The notes: a model not told the origin generated them from the sequence alone. Positions 53,543 to 62,447 are shown, numbered from the stretch's first letter. The stretch is DNA of 64,000 bases from G965219965 sp965219965 (GCA_965219965.1 OZ244796.1:1116001-1180000), one strand, 5' to 3'. Numbers and translations: made by a program.

Positions 53543-53582
53543 CTAAACCACTCCTAGATAAATTATTGCTTTACCTTCTTAG

Positions 53583-53638
53583 TGAAATGAATTATGAATA
53601 AAAGTGATATTTTATCATATAAGGTTGAAAATAATTCA
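53583..53638. promoter_or_regulatory. Three MetR-like boxes between metE and metR
   Basis: The MetR half-sites TGAA/TTCA occur as TGAAATGAATTAT (53583), TGATATTTTATCA (53605) and a perfect TGAAAATAATTCA (53626-53638). Start-to-start spacings are 22 and 21 bases, i.e. about two helical turns, so the sites would lie on one face. The last box covers the A of the metR start codon, which suggests autorepression. Confidence 0.75.
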
Positions 53639-54516
53639 TGCTTGAACGCCACCATCTCAACATATTGCAACAGGTGCAACGCCAAGGCTCGCTGACTTTG
53701 GCGGCGCGGGAGCTGTGCCTAACGCAATCGGCTTTGAGCCATGCCATTCGCAAACTGGAAGCGGCATTGGGCGTGGCCTTATGGACGATTTCGGGGCGCA
53801 AAATTCAGTTAACGCAAGCGGGTGTTTATCTTTTGAAATTATCGGACAGGCTGTTGCCGGAATTTGAGCATGCCGAAGAGCAGATGCGCGCTTTTGCCGA
53901 GGGCAAAACCGGCCTGCTGACCATCGGCATGGAATGTTATCCCTGTTATCGCTGGCTGTTACGCATTGTCAGGCCCTATCTCAATCAATGGCCGAATGTG
54001 GAGCTTGACATAAGACAGGAATTTCAATTTGGCGGCATGGCTGCTTTGTTTCGCCGCGATATTGATATTTTGCTTACGCCTGACCCTTTGAAAAAAAAGA
54101 GTATTATTTTTCACAAGGTTTTTGATTATGAACTTGTTTTGGTTGTGGCGAAAAACCATGCGCTTGCGAAAAAACCTTTCATTAAAGCAGAGGATTTACA
54201 GCAGGAAACTTTGTTGACGTATCCTGTGGAACGCGCACGGCTGGATATATTCACGCAATTTTTTCTGCCTGCGGCGGTCATGCCAATCAAACACAGAACG
54301 GTTGAGTCCACAGACATTATGCTAGAAATGGTTGCGGCGCAAAGAGGCATCACCGCTATGCCGTCTTGGCTGGTTGATGATTACAAAAATAAAATGCCGT
54401 TAAAGAGCTTGCCGCTTGGCAAAAAAGGCATTTTCAAAAGCCTCTATCTCGGCGTCAGACGCGGCGAAACAACCGCCTACCGCGCCGCCTTTATCGCATT
54501 GGCCAAATCTGTGTAA
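53638..54516 (+). CDS. metR: LysR-family regulator of methionine synthesis, MetR type
   Basis: A 292-residue LysR regulator. The N-terminal helix-turn-helix (about residues 3-60) has A-L-S-H-A-I-R-K-L-E and the effector domain follows (about 90-290). Divergence from metE with the conserved MetR palindrome between them supports MetR over other LysR proteins. Its start codon overlaps the third box. The last ~50 codons are repeated at 55174-55350 with a longer C-terminus. Confidence 0.92.
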   Translation: MLERHHLNILQQVQRQGSLTLAARELCLTQSALSHAIRKLEAALGVALWTISGRKIQLTQAGVYLLKLSDRLLPEFEHAEEQMRAFAEGKTGLLTIGMECYPCYRWLLRIVRPYLNQWPNVELDIRQEFQFGGMAALFRRDIDILLTPDPLKKKSIIFHKVFDYELVLVVAKNHALAKKPFIKAEDLQQETLLTYPVERARLDIFTQFFLPAAVMPIKHRTVESTDIMLEMVAAQRGITAMPSWLVDDYKNKMPLKSLPLGKKGIFKSLYLGVRRGETTAYRAAFIALAKSV

Positions 54517-54522
54517 ACAGCA

Positions 54523-54724
54523 CGGCTGGCGAATTTAACAAATTGGATGTTGCACACCTTTGACCCCGACAATATCCCGCCGACACACACGCCCTATACG
54601 GCAAATGAAATCCACACATTGCGCCAAACCAGCCTCATTCCCAACGCCGCCACCGTGCGCGAGAAATTGGTAAAACTCATGGGGGAGTAGCGCGGCCAAC
54701 CGCCCTAATGATGGCTTTTTGTTT
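54523..54724. repeat. Duplicated segment, copy B: cytochrome tail to metE stub
   Basis: A second copy of 51077-51279. It keeps the C-terminal ~55 codons of the cytochrome frame open up to its stop and then the last seven codons of metE, but no start and no rest of either gene. Changes relative to copy A include in-frame codon changes (L-H-T for L-R-E). The junction with metR is at the shared CGGCTGGC. Confidence 0.9.
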
Positions 54725-55172
54725 ATCGTCTCGCCAAACGAGCTGCCTCTTCTACCCAGTCACCAATATTTGCTGCGATTATGTCATATGGCGGCCGGAG
54801 TAACTGTTCTAATCCACTACCGTATGTTTTATAGTAATCTGAAGCGGCTGTCTCATAATCTGATAAGAAGGGAATCTCCGGCTTAACTTTTATCTGATGC
54901 CCCTCAAGAGGATTCTTACCAAGCAGCAGCTTAGTTTTGCCGTCTCGTCCTTTGATATTGTTTATATGGATACCCAAAAGACCGTTCCTTCGCTGAATGG
55001 ACTTTTCAATCTCATATTTCACAAAGCGTCTTTTATAAGTTTGGGAACCAATTAACACCACTGTGACCGCCTATTTGCCTGTCTATCCAAGATTGCGGCA
55101 TCGCCTTTCTTTTTAACTTTTTCAAAGGCGGTCATCAGAAAACCTGACGGCCTCCTTGCCATGCCCAACCCA
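54723..55172 (-). pseudogene. Remnant of a TIR-like (MTH538/DUF1863, ThsB-type) protein
   Basis: The longest intact part (54723-55061, 112 residues) reads V-V-L-I-G-S-Q-T-Y-K-R-R-F-V-K-Y-E-I-E-K-S and N-G-L-L-G-I-H-I-N-N-I-K, characteristic of the TIR-like family used as NAD-acting or cyclic-nucleotide-making effectors in Thoeris-type defence. Upstream pieces of the same protein are found in other frames: W-I-D-R-Q-I-G-G, then F-E-K-V-K-K-K-G-D-A-A-I, then W-V-G-H-G-K-E-A-V-R-F at about 55140-55172. That implies at least three frameshifts. The first ~20-30 residues are missing where the metR tail repeat begins. Confidence 0.8.
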
Positions 55173-55173
55173 C

Positions 55174-55350
55174 AATAAAATGCCGTTAAATGAGCTATTG
55201 CCGCTTGGCAAAAAAGGCATTTTCAAAAGCCTCTATCTCGGCGTCAGACGCGGCGAAACAACCGCCTACCGCGCCGCCTTAAGCAAAAATGAATTGCCAT
55301 TCATTCGCGCAATCGCACTGGCCAAATCTGTGTAAACAGCACGGCTGGCG
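55174..55350. repeat. Duplicated metR 3' end, copy B
   Basis: This repeats 54388-54531 in the same orientation, including the stop and AACAGCACGGCTGGCG after it. A stretch of about 80 bases is identical. Copy B has one extra codon near its start and nine extra in-frame codons (S-K-N-E-L-P-F-I-R region) before the end. The last bases overlap the 3' end of tRNA-Ser. Confidence 0.9.
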
Positions 55351-55436
55351 GACAGGGCGGGATTCGAACCCGCGAGACGCTATTAACGCCTACACGCTTT
55401 CCAAGCGTGCGCCTTAAGCCACTCGGCCACCTGTCC
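55346..55436 (-). tRNA. tRNA-Ser (GGA)
   Basis: A 91-base class II tRNA on the minus strand. The acceptor GGACAGG pairs with CCTGTCC, the anticodon stem CACGC/GCGTG encloses a loop with anticodon GGA, a long variable arm GGCGTTAATAGCGTC is present, the T-arm contains TTCGAAT, and GCCA is encoded at the 3' end. The 3' terminal bases coincide with the breakpoint microhomology of the metR/cytochrome duplications. Confidence 0.96.
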
Positions 55437-55478
55437 GGCTATTGCCTGCGAAACCTTACAATGTCCCGCATCAAAATC

Positions 55479-55597
55479 AACCCCACCCCCTAATCGTCCA
55501 TTTCGCCCCCCAAAAAAAGCGCGGCGGCGGCGCGGCTCAGCGCGCCGCGACGGCACAGCCGCCCGCCAAAAAACCCCACCCCCTGAATCGTCCATTT
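55479..55597. repeat. Short direct repeat at the lepA 3' end
   Basis: AACCCCACCCCCT(G)AATCGTCCATTT occurs at 55479-55503 and, with one added base, at 55572-55597. A GC-rich 68-base segment containing a GGCGCG/CGCGCC hairpin lies between. On the minus strand each copy contains the end of lepA; only the distal copy retains the TAG stop. Confidence 0.8.
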
Positions 55598-57391
55598 TCA
55601 GGGCGGCGATGAAAGCGTCTTGGGGAATATCCACCTTGCCGAATTGGCGCATTTTCTTTTTGCCTTCTTTTTGCCTGTCCAGCAATTTGCGTTTACGGGT
55701 CGCATCGCCGCCATAACATTTCGCCGTGACATCTTTCCGCAAGGCCGCAATGGTTTCCCGCGCAATAATTTTTCCGCCCAGCGCGGCCTGCACCGGAATT
55801 TTGAACAAATGGCGCGGGATAAGTTCCTTCAACTTCTCGCACATGGCCCGCCCGCGCAGCTCAGCGCGGCCCCGATGCACCACCGTAGAAAGCGCGTCCA
55901 CCGCCTCGCCATTCACCAAAATCGCCATTTTCACCAAATCGCCTTTTTCATAGCCGCTAATCGCATAGTCAAAACTGGCATAGCCCTTGGTCGCCGATTT
56001 CAGCCTGTCGTAAAAATCAAACACCACCTCATTTAGCGGCAGCGCGTATTCCAGCACGGCGCGACTGCCCGCATAGCTCATATTCAGCTGCCGCCCGCGG
56101 CGGTCTTCGCACAGTTTCAGCACCGCGCCCATATAATCATCTGGCACAAGAATAGACGCCTTAATCCACGGCTCTTCAATGCGCTCAATTTTCACCACAT
56201 CGGGCATGTCGGCGGGATTGTGCATTTCAATCATCGCGCCATCGGTCATGTGCAAATGATACACCACGCTTGGCGCGGTGGTTATCAGGTCAATATCAAA
56301 TTCGCGTTCAATGCGCTCGCGGATAATTTCTAAATGCAACAGCCCTAAAAAGCCGCAGCGAAAACCAAAACCCAAAGCCGCGCTGCTTTCCATTTCAAAT
56401 TCAAAGCCCGCATCATTGAGCCGCAGCCGCCCCATCGCTTCGCGCAAATTTTCAAACGCCGCGCTATCCACGGGGAACAGCCCGCAAAAAACCACAGGCC
56501 GTGCGGGTTTGAACCCCGCCAACATATCGGCGCAGGGGCGGCGGTCATCGGTCAGCGTGTCGCCCACCCGCGTGTCGGCCACTTCTTTAATGGCGGCGGT
56601 GAAATAGCCAATTTCGCCCGCGCCCAGCGCGTCTCACGGTTTCATCTTTGGGGCGAAACACGCCCAAGCGGTCAATCGTATAAGTCGCGCCCGTGGACAT
56701 CATGCGAATTTTTTGCCCCTTTTTCATAACCCCGTCTATCACGCGCACCAGCACGACCACGCCCAAATAAGCATCATAGCGGCTGTCCACCAGCATGGCT
56801 TTAAGCGGCGCGTCCGCCCCTTGCGTTTCCTTTTGGCGGCGGCAGCTGTGTGACAATCGCTTCAAGCACCGCGTCAATGCCTTGTCCGGTTTTGGCCGAA
56901 ATTTCCACCGCGCCCGATGCGTCTAGCCCGATAACATTTTCAATTTGCTCGCGCACGCGGGCGCAATCGGCGGAAGGCAAATCCACCTTGTTCAGCACAG
57001 GCACAATGTCGTGGTTCACCGCAATGGCCTGATACACATTGGCCAGCGTTTGCGCTTCCACGCCTTGCGATGCGTCCACCACCAAAAGCGAACCCTCGCA
57101 CGCGGCCAGCGAACGGTTGACCTCATAGGCAAAATCCACATGGCCCGGCGTGTCAATTAAATTCAGCTGATAGGTCTGCCCGTCTGCCGCCTTATAATCC
57201 AGCCGCACGGTTTGGGCTTTAATGGTAATGCCGCGCTCGCGTTCAATATCCATATTGTCCAACACCTGCTCTTGCATTTCGCGTGCCGACAGCCCGCCCG
57301 TCATTTGAATCAACCTATCGGCCAGCGTGGATTTGCCATGGTCAATATGGGCAATGATGGAAAAATTACGAATTTTATCAAGCGCGGTCAT
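55587..57391 (-). pseudogene. lepA: Elongation factor 4 (LepA), frameshifted
   Basis: The ribosome-binding GTPase LepA is recognisable over its full length but in three frames. From ATG 57391 the GTPase domain (A-H-I-D-H-G-K-S-T, D-T-P-G-H, N-K-V-D) is open to L-P-P-P-K-G-N. The frame shifts near 56822-56826 to A-P-L-K-A-M-L-V-D-S-R-Y-D, and shifts again near 56625-56636 to G-A-G-E-I-G-Y-F-T-A-A-I. The third part continues correctly to L-K-M-D-D at 55587, where a base insertion removes the stop, so the frame runs on to 55383 inside tRNA-Ser. No other gene in the window is broken in this way except the TIR-like remnant. Sequencing error cannot be excluded. Confidence 0.88.
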
Positions 57392-57422
57392 AAAAGGGGT
57401 ATAGCATTGCGGCGGGCAAAAA

Positions 57423-59810
57423 TCATCCGCGCAATTTGCCGCCTGAGGCCTTTTCCACCGCCGCGATGATTTTGGCCGACACTGCGTCAATTTCGGCATC
57501 GGTCAGCGTGGCGGTGGTGGGTTGCAGCACCACTTCCAGCCCCAGCGATTTTCTGCCCGCGCCCAGCGTGCCGCCTTCAAAAGCGTCAAACAGGCGCACG
57601 GCGGTGACGAGTTTTTTATCCGCCGCCCACGCCGCCTTGATAAGCACGCCCGCCGCCACTTCTGCGCCGACTTCAAAAGCAAAATCGCGGCGCACAGCTT
57701 GGAATTTTGGCACTTCCAACACGGCGCGGCTTTTGCTTTTGCCGTCTTTCGGGGCGGGCAGGTTTTCCAAATAAACTTCAAAGCCCACTAAGGCCGCCTT
57801 TATATCAAATATCTTTTCCATTTGCGGGTGCAACGCGCCGAACACGGCCAAAGGCGTTTTTTTGTCGTAAGACAAAACCCCCGACCGTGCGGGGTGATAC
57901 CAATCGGGCGCGTCCGCCGCCACATGCAAAGCCTGCACATCAACCCCGTAAGACGCCAGCACCGCTTCCGCGTCACCCTTGGCGGCATAGACATCAACCG
58001 CTTTTTGTTTTTGCGCCCAATGGCGGCCCGCCTCATGCCCACAGCGCACCCCCGCCGCCGCCATATGTTGTGCATTGGGTTGGCGGGCGGTAAAGGCTTG
58101 GCCAATTTCAAACAGCGCGAAATCATTCAGCCCCTTATCCAAATTGCGCCCGACCGCTTGCAACAGACCCGGCAAAAGGCTGGGGCGCATGGTTGCCATT
58201 TCCACCGAAATCGGATTGGCCAGCCGCAAATCTTCACCCGCCCCAAAACGCTGGGCATGGGCGTGGGGAATAAAAGACCATGTCACCGCTTCCACCATGC
58301 CGCGTCCGGCCAGCACACGGCGGGCAAGGCTCAGCCGTTTTTGCAAAACCGTTAACACAGGCCGTGCCACCGCATAAGGGCGCGGCAAAGGCACGGGCGG
58401 GATTTTATCTAACCCATAAATGCGGATAATTTCTTCCACCAAATCAGCCGCCCCGTCAATATCGGGCCGCCAACTTGGCGGGGTTACGGCAAGGCGTTTT
58501 TTATCCGCCCGCACCGCAAAGCCCAAACTTTGCAAAATATCCTGCATGGTTTTTTGCGGCACATTAACGCCTGTGAGTTTTTGCACCCGTGCGGGGTCAA
58601 ACGCAATCGCTTTGGGCGCGGGCGGGAGCTTGCCCGCCAGTGTCACGCCCGACGCTTTGCCGCCGCATAAATCCACCACCATGCGCGTGGCCAAAGCCAG
58701 CCCCGCTTCCACAGATTGCGGGTCAATGCCGCGCTCAAAGCGGTGACGGGCATCGCTGTCTAAATTATGCCGCCGCCCCGTTTCGGCTACGGCTTGCGGG
58801 GTGAAATACGCGCTTTCAATCAGCACATCGGTGGTCGCCTCTGTGCAGCCGGAATCCGCCCCGCCCATGACGCCGCCAAAGCCCAAAATCTTTTTATCAT
58901 CGGCAATGACGCAATCATCTTTCGTCACCTTATATTCACGCTCATCTAAAGCGGTGAAAACCTCGCCCGCTATGCCCGCACGCGCCGTTACCGCGCCCGA
59001 TAAATGCGCCATATCATAAACATGCAAGGGCCGTCCTAAATCGTAAGAAATATAATTGGTAATATCCACCAGCGCGTTAATAGGGCGCAGACCAATGGCG
59101 CGTAAACGTTGCGCCAGCCAATCGGGCGAAGTGGTGTTTTTCACCCCGCGCACCACGCATCCGGCAAAAGCAGGGCAATGCGGCGTGGTGACATTTATTT
59201 TCACTGGATTGTCAAATGCCGCTTTGACGGGCCTAACCTTCTGCTCTTTCAGCACGCCCAAACCCGCCGCCGCTAAATCTCGCGCAATGCCGCGCACACC
59301 CAAACAGTCAGGCCGATTGGGTGTGACCGCAATTTCAATCACCGCATCCGTCTGCCCCAAGGCTTCCGCCGCCGCCATGCCGACCGCCGCGCTTGCGTCC
59401 AGTTCAATAATGCCCGCGCCATCATCGGACAGTTCCAATTCGGCGGGCGAACATAACATGCCGCAACTTTCCACGCCGCGAATTTTGGCTTTGCCCAGCA
59501 CCATGCCATTGGCGGGTATCACCGCGCCTTCGCGGGCCAAAATGGTTTTCAAACCCGCCTTTGCATTGGGCGCACCGCATACCAGCTCTTGCGTGCCTTG
59601 CGAAGACGCCACCGTGCAAATTTGCAATTTATCGGCATTGGGGTGCGGCGCACAGGCGATAATTTCGGCCACCTCAAACCCCGCCAGCCTATCGGCAGGG
59701 TTGGTCACGGCCTCCACTTCAAGCCCGATAAGATTCAGCGTGTCGCAAATTTCGTCCAGCTTTGCTTTGCTTTGCAAATGCTCCAACAGCCATGACAGGG
59801 TGAATTTCAT
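57423..59810 (-). CDS. pheT: Phenylalanyl-tRNA synthetase beta subunit
   Basis: This 795-residue beta subunit of the tetrameric synthetase carries the editing domain. The N-terminal tRNA-binding (EMAP-like) domain is at about 40-150 with H-P-N-A-D-K-L-Q-I-C, the B3/B4 editing domain follows, B5 is near 400-480 with P-P-S-W-R-P-D-I, and the C-terminal anticodon-binding FDX-ACB domain reaches the end. Its ATG directly follows the pheS stop (TAAATG), so they are coupled. Confidence 0.97.
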   Translation of the reverse strand: MKFTLSWLLEHLQSKAKLDEICDTLNLIGLEVEAVTNPADRLAGFEVAEIIACAPHPNADKLQICTVASSQGTQELVCGAPNAKAGLKTILAREGAVIPANGMVLGKAKIRGVESCGMLCSPAELELSDDGAGIIELDASAAVGMAAAEALGQTDAVIEIAVTPNRPDCLGVRGIARDLAAAGLGVLKEQKVRPVKAAFDNPVKINVTTPHCPAFAGCVVRGVKNTTSPDWLAQRLRAIGLRPINALVDITNYISYDLGRPLHVYDMAHLSGAVTARAGIAGEVFTALDEREYKVTKDDCVIADDKKILGFGGVMGGADSGCTEATTDVLIESAYFTPQAVAETGRRHNLDSDARHRFERGIDPQSVEAGLALATRMVVDLCGGKASGVTLAGKLPPAPKAIAFDPARVQKLTGVNVPQKTMQDILQSLGFAVRADKKRLAVTPPSWRPDIDGAADLVEEIIRIYGLDKIPPVPLPRPYAVARPVLTVLQKRLSLARRVLAGRGMVEAVTWSFIPHAHAQRFGAGEDLRLANPISVEMATMRPSLLPGLLQAVGRNLDKGLNDFALFEIGQAFTARQPNAQHMAAAGVRCGHEAGRHWAQKQKAVDVYAAKGDAEAVLASYGVDVQALHVAADAPDWYHPARSGVLSYDKKTPLAVFGALHPQMEKIFDIKAALVGFEVYLENLPAPKDGKSKSRAVLEVPKFQAVRRDFAFEVGAEVAAGVLIKAAWAADKKLVTAVRLFDAFEGGTLGAGRKSLGLEVVLQPTTATLTDAEIDAVSAKIIAAVEKASGGKLRG

Positions 59811-60917
59811 TTACGCCCCCTCATCTTGCGACAGCCCGCGCATGAGCGAAGGCATGTTAAAAGCCGAAAAGCCGTAATGTTTCAGCCAGCGCAAATCGGC
59901 ATCAAAAAAGGCGCGTAAATCGGGCATGCCATATTTCAGCATGGCCAGCCTATCAATGCCCAAGCCAAAGGCGAAGCCTTGAAATTTTTCTGCGTCCAGC
60001 CCAACTTGTGCCAGCACTTTCGGGTGAACCATGCCGCAGCCGAGAATTTCCATCCAATCTGTGCCTTGCCCAAAGCGCAACACCCCGCCACTTCGGTCGC
60101 ATTGCACATCCACTTCCATGCTTGGCTCGGTAAAAGGAAAATAGCTGGGCCGCATACGCAGACCCACGCGCTCTACTTCAAAAAAGCTGGCGAGAAATTC
60201 TTCCAGCACCCATTTGAGATGCCCCAAATGCGTGTCTTCATCAATCACCAGCCCTTCAATTTGGTGAAACATGGGCGTATGGGTTTGGTCGCTATCGCAA
60301 CGATAAGTCCGCCCGGGCGCGATAATGCGTAAAGGCGGTTTGGTTTTTTCCATTGTGCGAATTTGCACGGGCGATGTATGGGTTCGCAATAAAAGCCTTT
60401 CCCCTTTATCGGCTCCCTTTTCATGAGGCGGGAAATAAAAAGTATCATGCATTTGCCGTGCGGGGTGGCTTTCGGGAATGTTGAGCGCAGTGAAATTGTA
60501 AAAATCATTTTCAATATCTGGGCCTTCGGCGACACTAAAACCCATATCGGCAAAAATCGCGGTGATTTCTTCCGTCACTTGCGAAATGGGGTGGACCCGC
60601 CCCTGCTCTGCGCCTATGTGCGAAACGGGCAGGCTGACATCAAGCTTTTCTTCCGCCAGCCGCGCATCTAAAACGGCGCGTTCCAGCGTGGCTTTGCGGC
60701 TTTCAATCGCTTCTGTGATGCGGGTTTTAAGCGCGTTGAGCTGTGGGGATTTTTCGCGGCGTTCTGCATCGTCCATTGTGCCGAGCGTTTTGAGCAAAGC
60801 CGAAACCGAACCTTTTTTGCCCAAAGCCGCCACGCGCAGATTTTCTAAATCGCGCAAATCATTGGCAACAGTAATTGCGGCGAGAAGTTCCTTTTCAAGC
60901 CCGTCCCAATCAGCCAT
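59811..60917 (-). CDS. pheS: Phenylalanyl-tRNA synthetase alpha subunit
   Basis: The 368-residue catalytic class II subunit. The N-terminal coiled coil (about 1-85) precedes motif 1, H-P-A-R-Q-M-H-D-T-F-Y, motif 2 with F-H-Q-I-E-G-L and a motif 3 region G-F-A-F-G-L-G-I-D-R-L-A-M-L. It follows rplT after 11 bases and ends directly at pheT. Confidence 0.97.
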   Translation of the reverse strand: MADWDGLEKELLAAITVANDLRDLENLRVAALGKKGSVSALLKTLGTMDDAERREKSPQLNALKTRITEAIESRKATLERAVLDARLAEEKLDVSLPVSHIGAEQGRVHPISQVTEEITAIFADMGFSVAEGPDIENDFYNFTALNIPESHPARQMHDTFYFPPHEKGADKGERLLLRTHTSPVQIRTMEKTKPPLRIIAPGRTYRCDSDQTHTPMFHQIEGLVIDEDTHLGHLKWVLEEFLASFFEVERVGLRMRPSYFPFTEPSMEVDVQCDRSGGVLRFGQGTDWMEILGCGMVHPKVLAQVGLDAEKFQGFAFGLGIDRLAMLKYGMPDLRAFFDADLRWLKHYGFSAFNMPSLMRGLSQDEGA

Positions 60918-60928
60918 GCGTTTGCTCC

Positions 60929-61285
60929 CTAATGTAGGGCGGTGCGTGCTTGTTCAACCAGTGCTTCAAATGCCACCGGCTCATGCACGGCCAAATCGGC
61001 CAGCACTTTGCGGTCAATTTCAACGCCCGATTTTGTTAGCCCGTCAATGAGCCGCCCATAGCTTAGCCCGTGCTGGCGCGAGGCGGCATTGATGCGCTGT
61101 ATCCACAGCGAACGGAAATTGCGTTTGCGGGTGCGCCGATCGCGGTAAGCATATTGCCCCGCTTTGGTGACGGCTTGCTTTGCCACCCGAATGGTATTTT
61201 TGCGCCGTCCGTAATAGCCTTTGGCTTTTTCCAGCGTTTTTTTGTGCCGCGCATGAGATGTAACGCCGCGTTTTATCCGTGACAT
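60929..61285 (-). CDS. rplT: 50S ribosomal protein L20
   Basis: This 118-residue basic protein of the large subunit starts M-S-R-I-K-R-G-V-T and contains the family segments K-G-Y-Y-G-R-R-K-N and F-R-S-L-W-I-Q-R-I-N-A-A. It follows rpmI by nine bases in the rpmI-rplT-pheST order. Confidence 0.97.
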   Translation of the reverse strand: MSRIKRGVTSHARHKKTLEKAKGYYGRRKNTIRVAKQAVTKAGQYAYRDRRTRKRNFRSLWIQRINAASRQHGLSYGRLIDGLTKSGVEIDRKVLADLAVHEPVAFEALVEQARTALH

Positions 61286-61294
61286 AGCGCCCCC

Positions 61295-61492
61295 CTAGCC
61301 GTAAGGCAGAAATTTTTTCACAATCCGCGCATCGGGCGCAGAGAGACTGCGCGTGCCGCGTAAATTGCGAATTTGTTTATTGGTGCGTTTAATCATGCCA
61401 TGGCGTTTGCCGGCATGGGCAGATGTTACCTTGCCCGAAGCGGTCAGCTTAAAACGCTTTTTCGCGCCGCTTTTGGTCTTTAATTTGGGCAT
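61295..61492 (-). CDS. rpmI: 50S ribosomal protein L35
   Basis: A 65-residue protein starting M-P-K-L-K-T-K-S-G-A-K-K-R-F, the invariant L35 start, with an AGGAG site six bases upstream. A longer frame to 61606 lacks homology. The gene is separated from infC by the NYN gene and its repeats. Confidence 0.97.
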   Translation of the reverse strand: MPKLKTKSGAKKRFKLTASGKVTSAHAGKRHGMIKRTNKQIRNLRGTRSLSAPDARIVKKFLPYG

Positions 61493-61669
61493 TTTGCGCT
61501 CCTGTAATCTCAACAATAATCGGTTGCATTGCGGGTTCTCATGGCAGCCCTTAGCCAGACAACCCCGTATGAGCCTTGTTTTATACGCCATAATGGCAGA
61601 TTGCAAGCCCTTTAACCGCCCTCAAACCCCCATTTTTCCGCCATTTTACGGATTGGGCGCAAATAGGGG

Positions 61670-61776
61670 TTGCCTTTTGCTACGAATTGCGTAGAATAAC
61701 ACTCAACCTCCTTAGGGACTTTTAGTGCCCTAAGCGCAATGGCCACCTTGTTTCGGCAGGGTGGCCTTGTATTTTT
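61670..61776 (+). repeat. Structured direct repeat, copy 1 (promoter-like, two hairpins, terminator-like), upstream of NYN gene
   Basis: TTGCCT (61670-61675) and TAGAAT (61692-61697) with a 16-base spacer look like a sigma-70 promoter, and CTACG/CGTAG forms a small stem between them. CTTAGGG/CCCTAAG then forms hairpin 1. A 10-bp stem (GGCCACCTTG with CAGGGTGGCC) around TTTCGG, followed by a T-rich end, forms a terminator-like hairpin 2. If transcribed, it would give an RNA of about 70 bases. The NYN gene's AAGGAAG site starts directly after the T-run. Copy 2 is at 62464-62570. Confidence 0.7.
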
Positions 61777-61787
61777 AAGGAAGAATA

Positions 61788-62447
61788 ATGAGCCAGCCCC
61801 GCCGCATATTAGCTTTAATTGATGGCTATAATTTATATCACGGCTTGAGCGACCCGCGCCTTAGCGGACATAATAACAAAGAAACCGCCCATTATTATAA
61901 ATGGCTAGACCTGAAAAAACTCATCGCACAATTTGCACCCGAAGATAGTCATATTATTGATGTTGTCTATTTTACCGCCTACGCATATTGGCGCAACCTT
62001 GATACGCTACACCGACACCGTGCCTATGTGCGTGCGCTTACCAATATAGGCGTGCGAACTGTCTTCGGCCAGTTTAAGCAACGCGATAAAAAATGCAGAA
62101 AATGTAACCGCATATTTCAAACCCATGAAGAAAAAGAAACCGATGTGAATATCGCTGTGGAAATGATTGATGCCGCCCACCGCGATATTTTTGATGACCT
62201 CTATCTTGTGTCGGGCGACACTGATTTGGCCAGCCCCATTCGTAAAATAAAAAAGGATTTTCCTAACAAGCATATCCAAATACTTTTCCCGCCCTTTCGG
62301 TCAAATCTTGAAATGCGTGGATTGGGTCATGATTGGAAGCAAATCAAAAGGCGGCATCTAAAACGCGCCCTACTGCCTGCTCGCATGAAACCGAAAAAGG
62401 GTCAGGAAATTGTGCGGCCTGAAAAATATAACCCGCCCGCGCTTTAG
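61788..62447 (+). CDS. NYN domain (PIN-like) putative ribonuclease
   Basis: A 219-residue soluble protein of the NYN/DUF88 group, a PIN-like nuclease fold. Acidic active-site positions are visible as I-D-G-Y-N-L-Y-H (Asp12), E-T-D-V-N (Asp119) and S-G-D-T-D (Asp144, Asp146). An extra C-R-K-C motif lies at 103-106. The C-terminal ~40 residues are very basic (K-R-R-H-L-K-R), which suits RNA binding. It is read opposite to infC and rpmI and sits between two copies of a structured repeat. There is no room for its own promoter between the hairpin and the ATG (11 bases), so its mRNA must pass through repeat copy 1. Confidence 0.88.
   Translation: MSQPRRILALIDGYNLYHGLSDPRLSGHNNKETAHYYKWLDLKKLIAQFAPEDSHIIDVVYFTAYAYWRNLDTLHRHRAYVRALTNIGVRTVFGQFKQRDKKCRKCNRIFQTHEEKETDVNIAVEMIDAAHRDIFDDLYLVSGDTDLASPIRKIKKDFPNKHIQILFPPFRSNLEMRGLGHDWKQIKRRHLKRALLPARMKPKKGQEIVRPEKYNPPAL

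Noticed and set aside
53543..53637. SAM or cobalamin riboswitch before metE
   Set aside because: The gap is 95 bases, contains no riboswitch core and is filled by MetR-like boxes.
55383..55586. C-terminal extension of lepA into tRNA-Ser as a real protein part
   Set aside because: The added residues are Arg/Gly-rich readthrough of a GC hairpin and the tRNA; the family ends at L-K-M-D-D.
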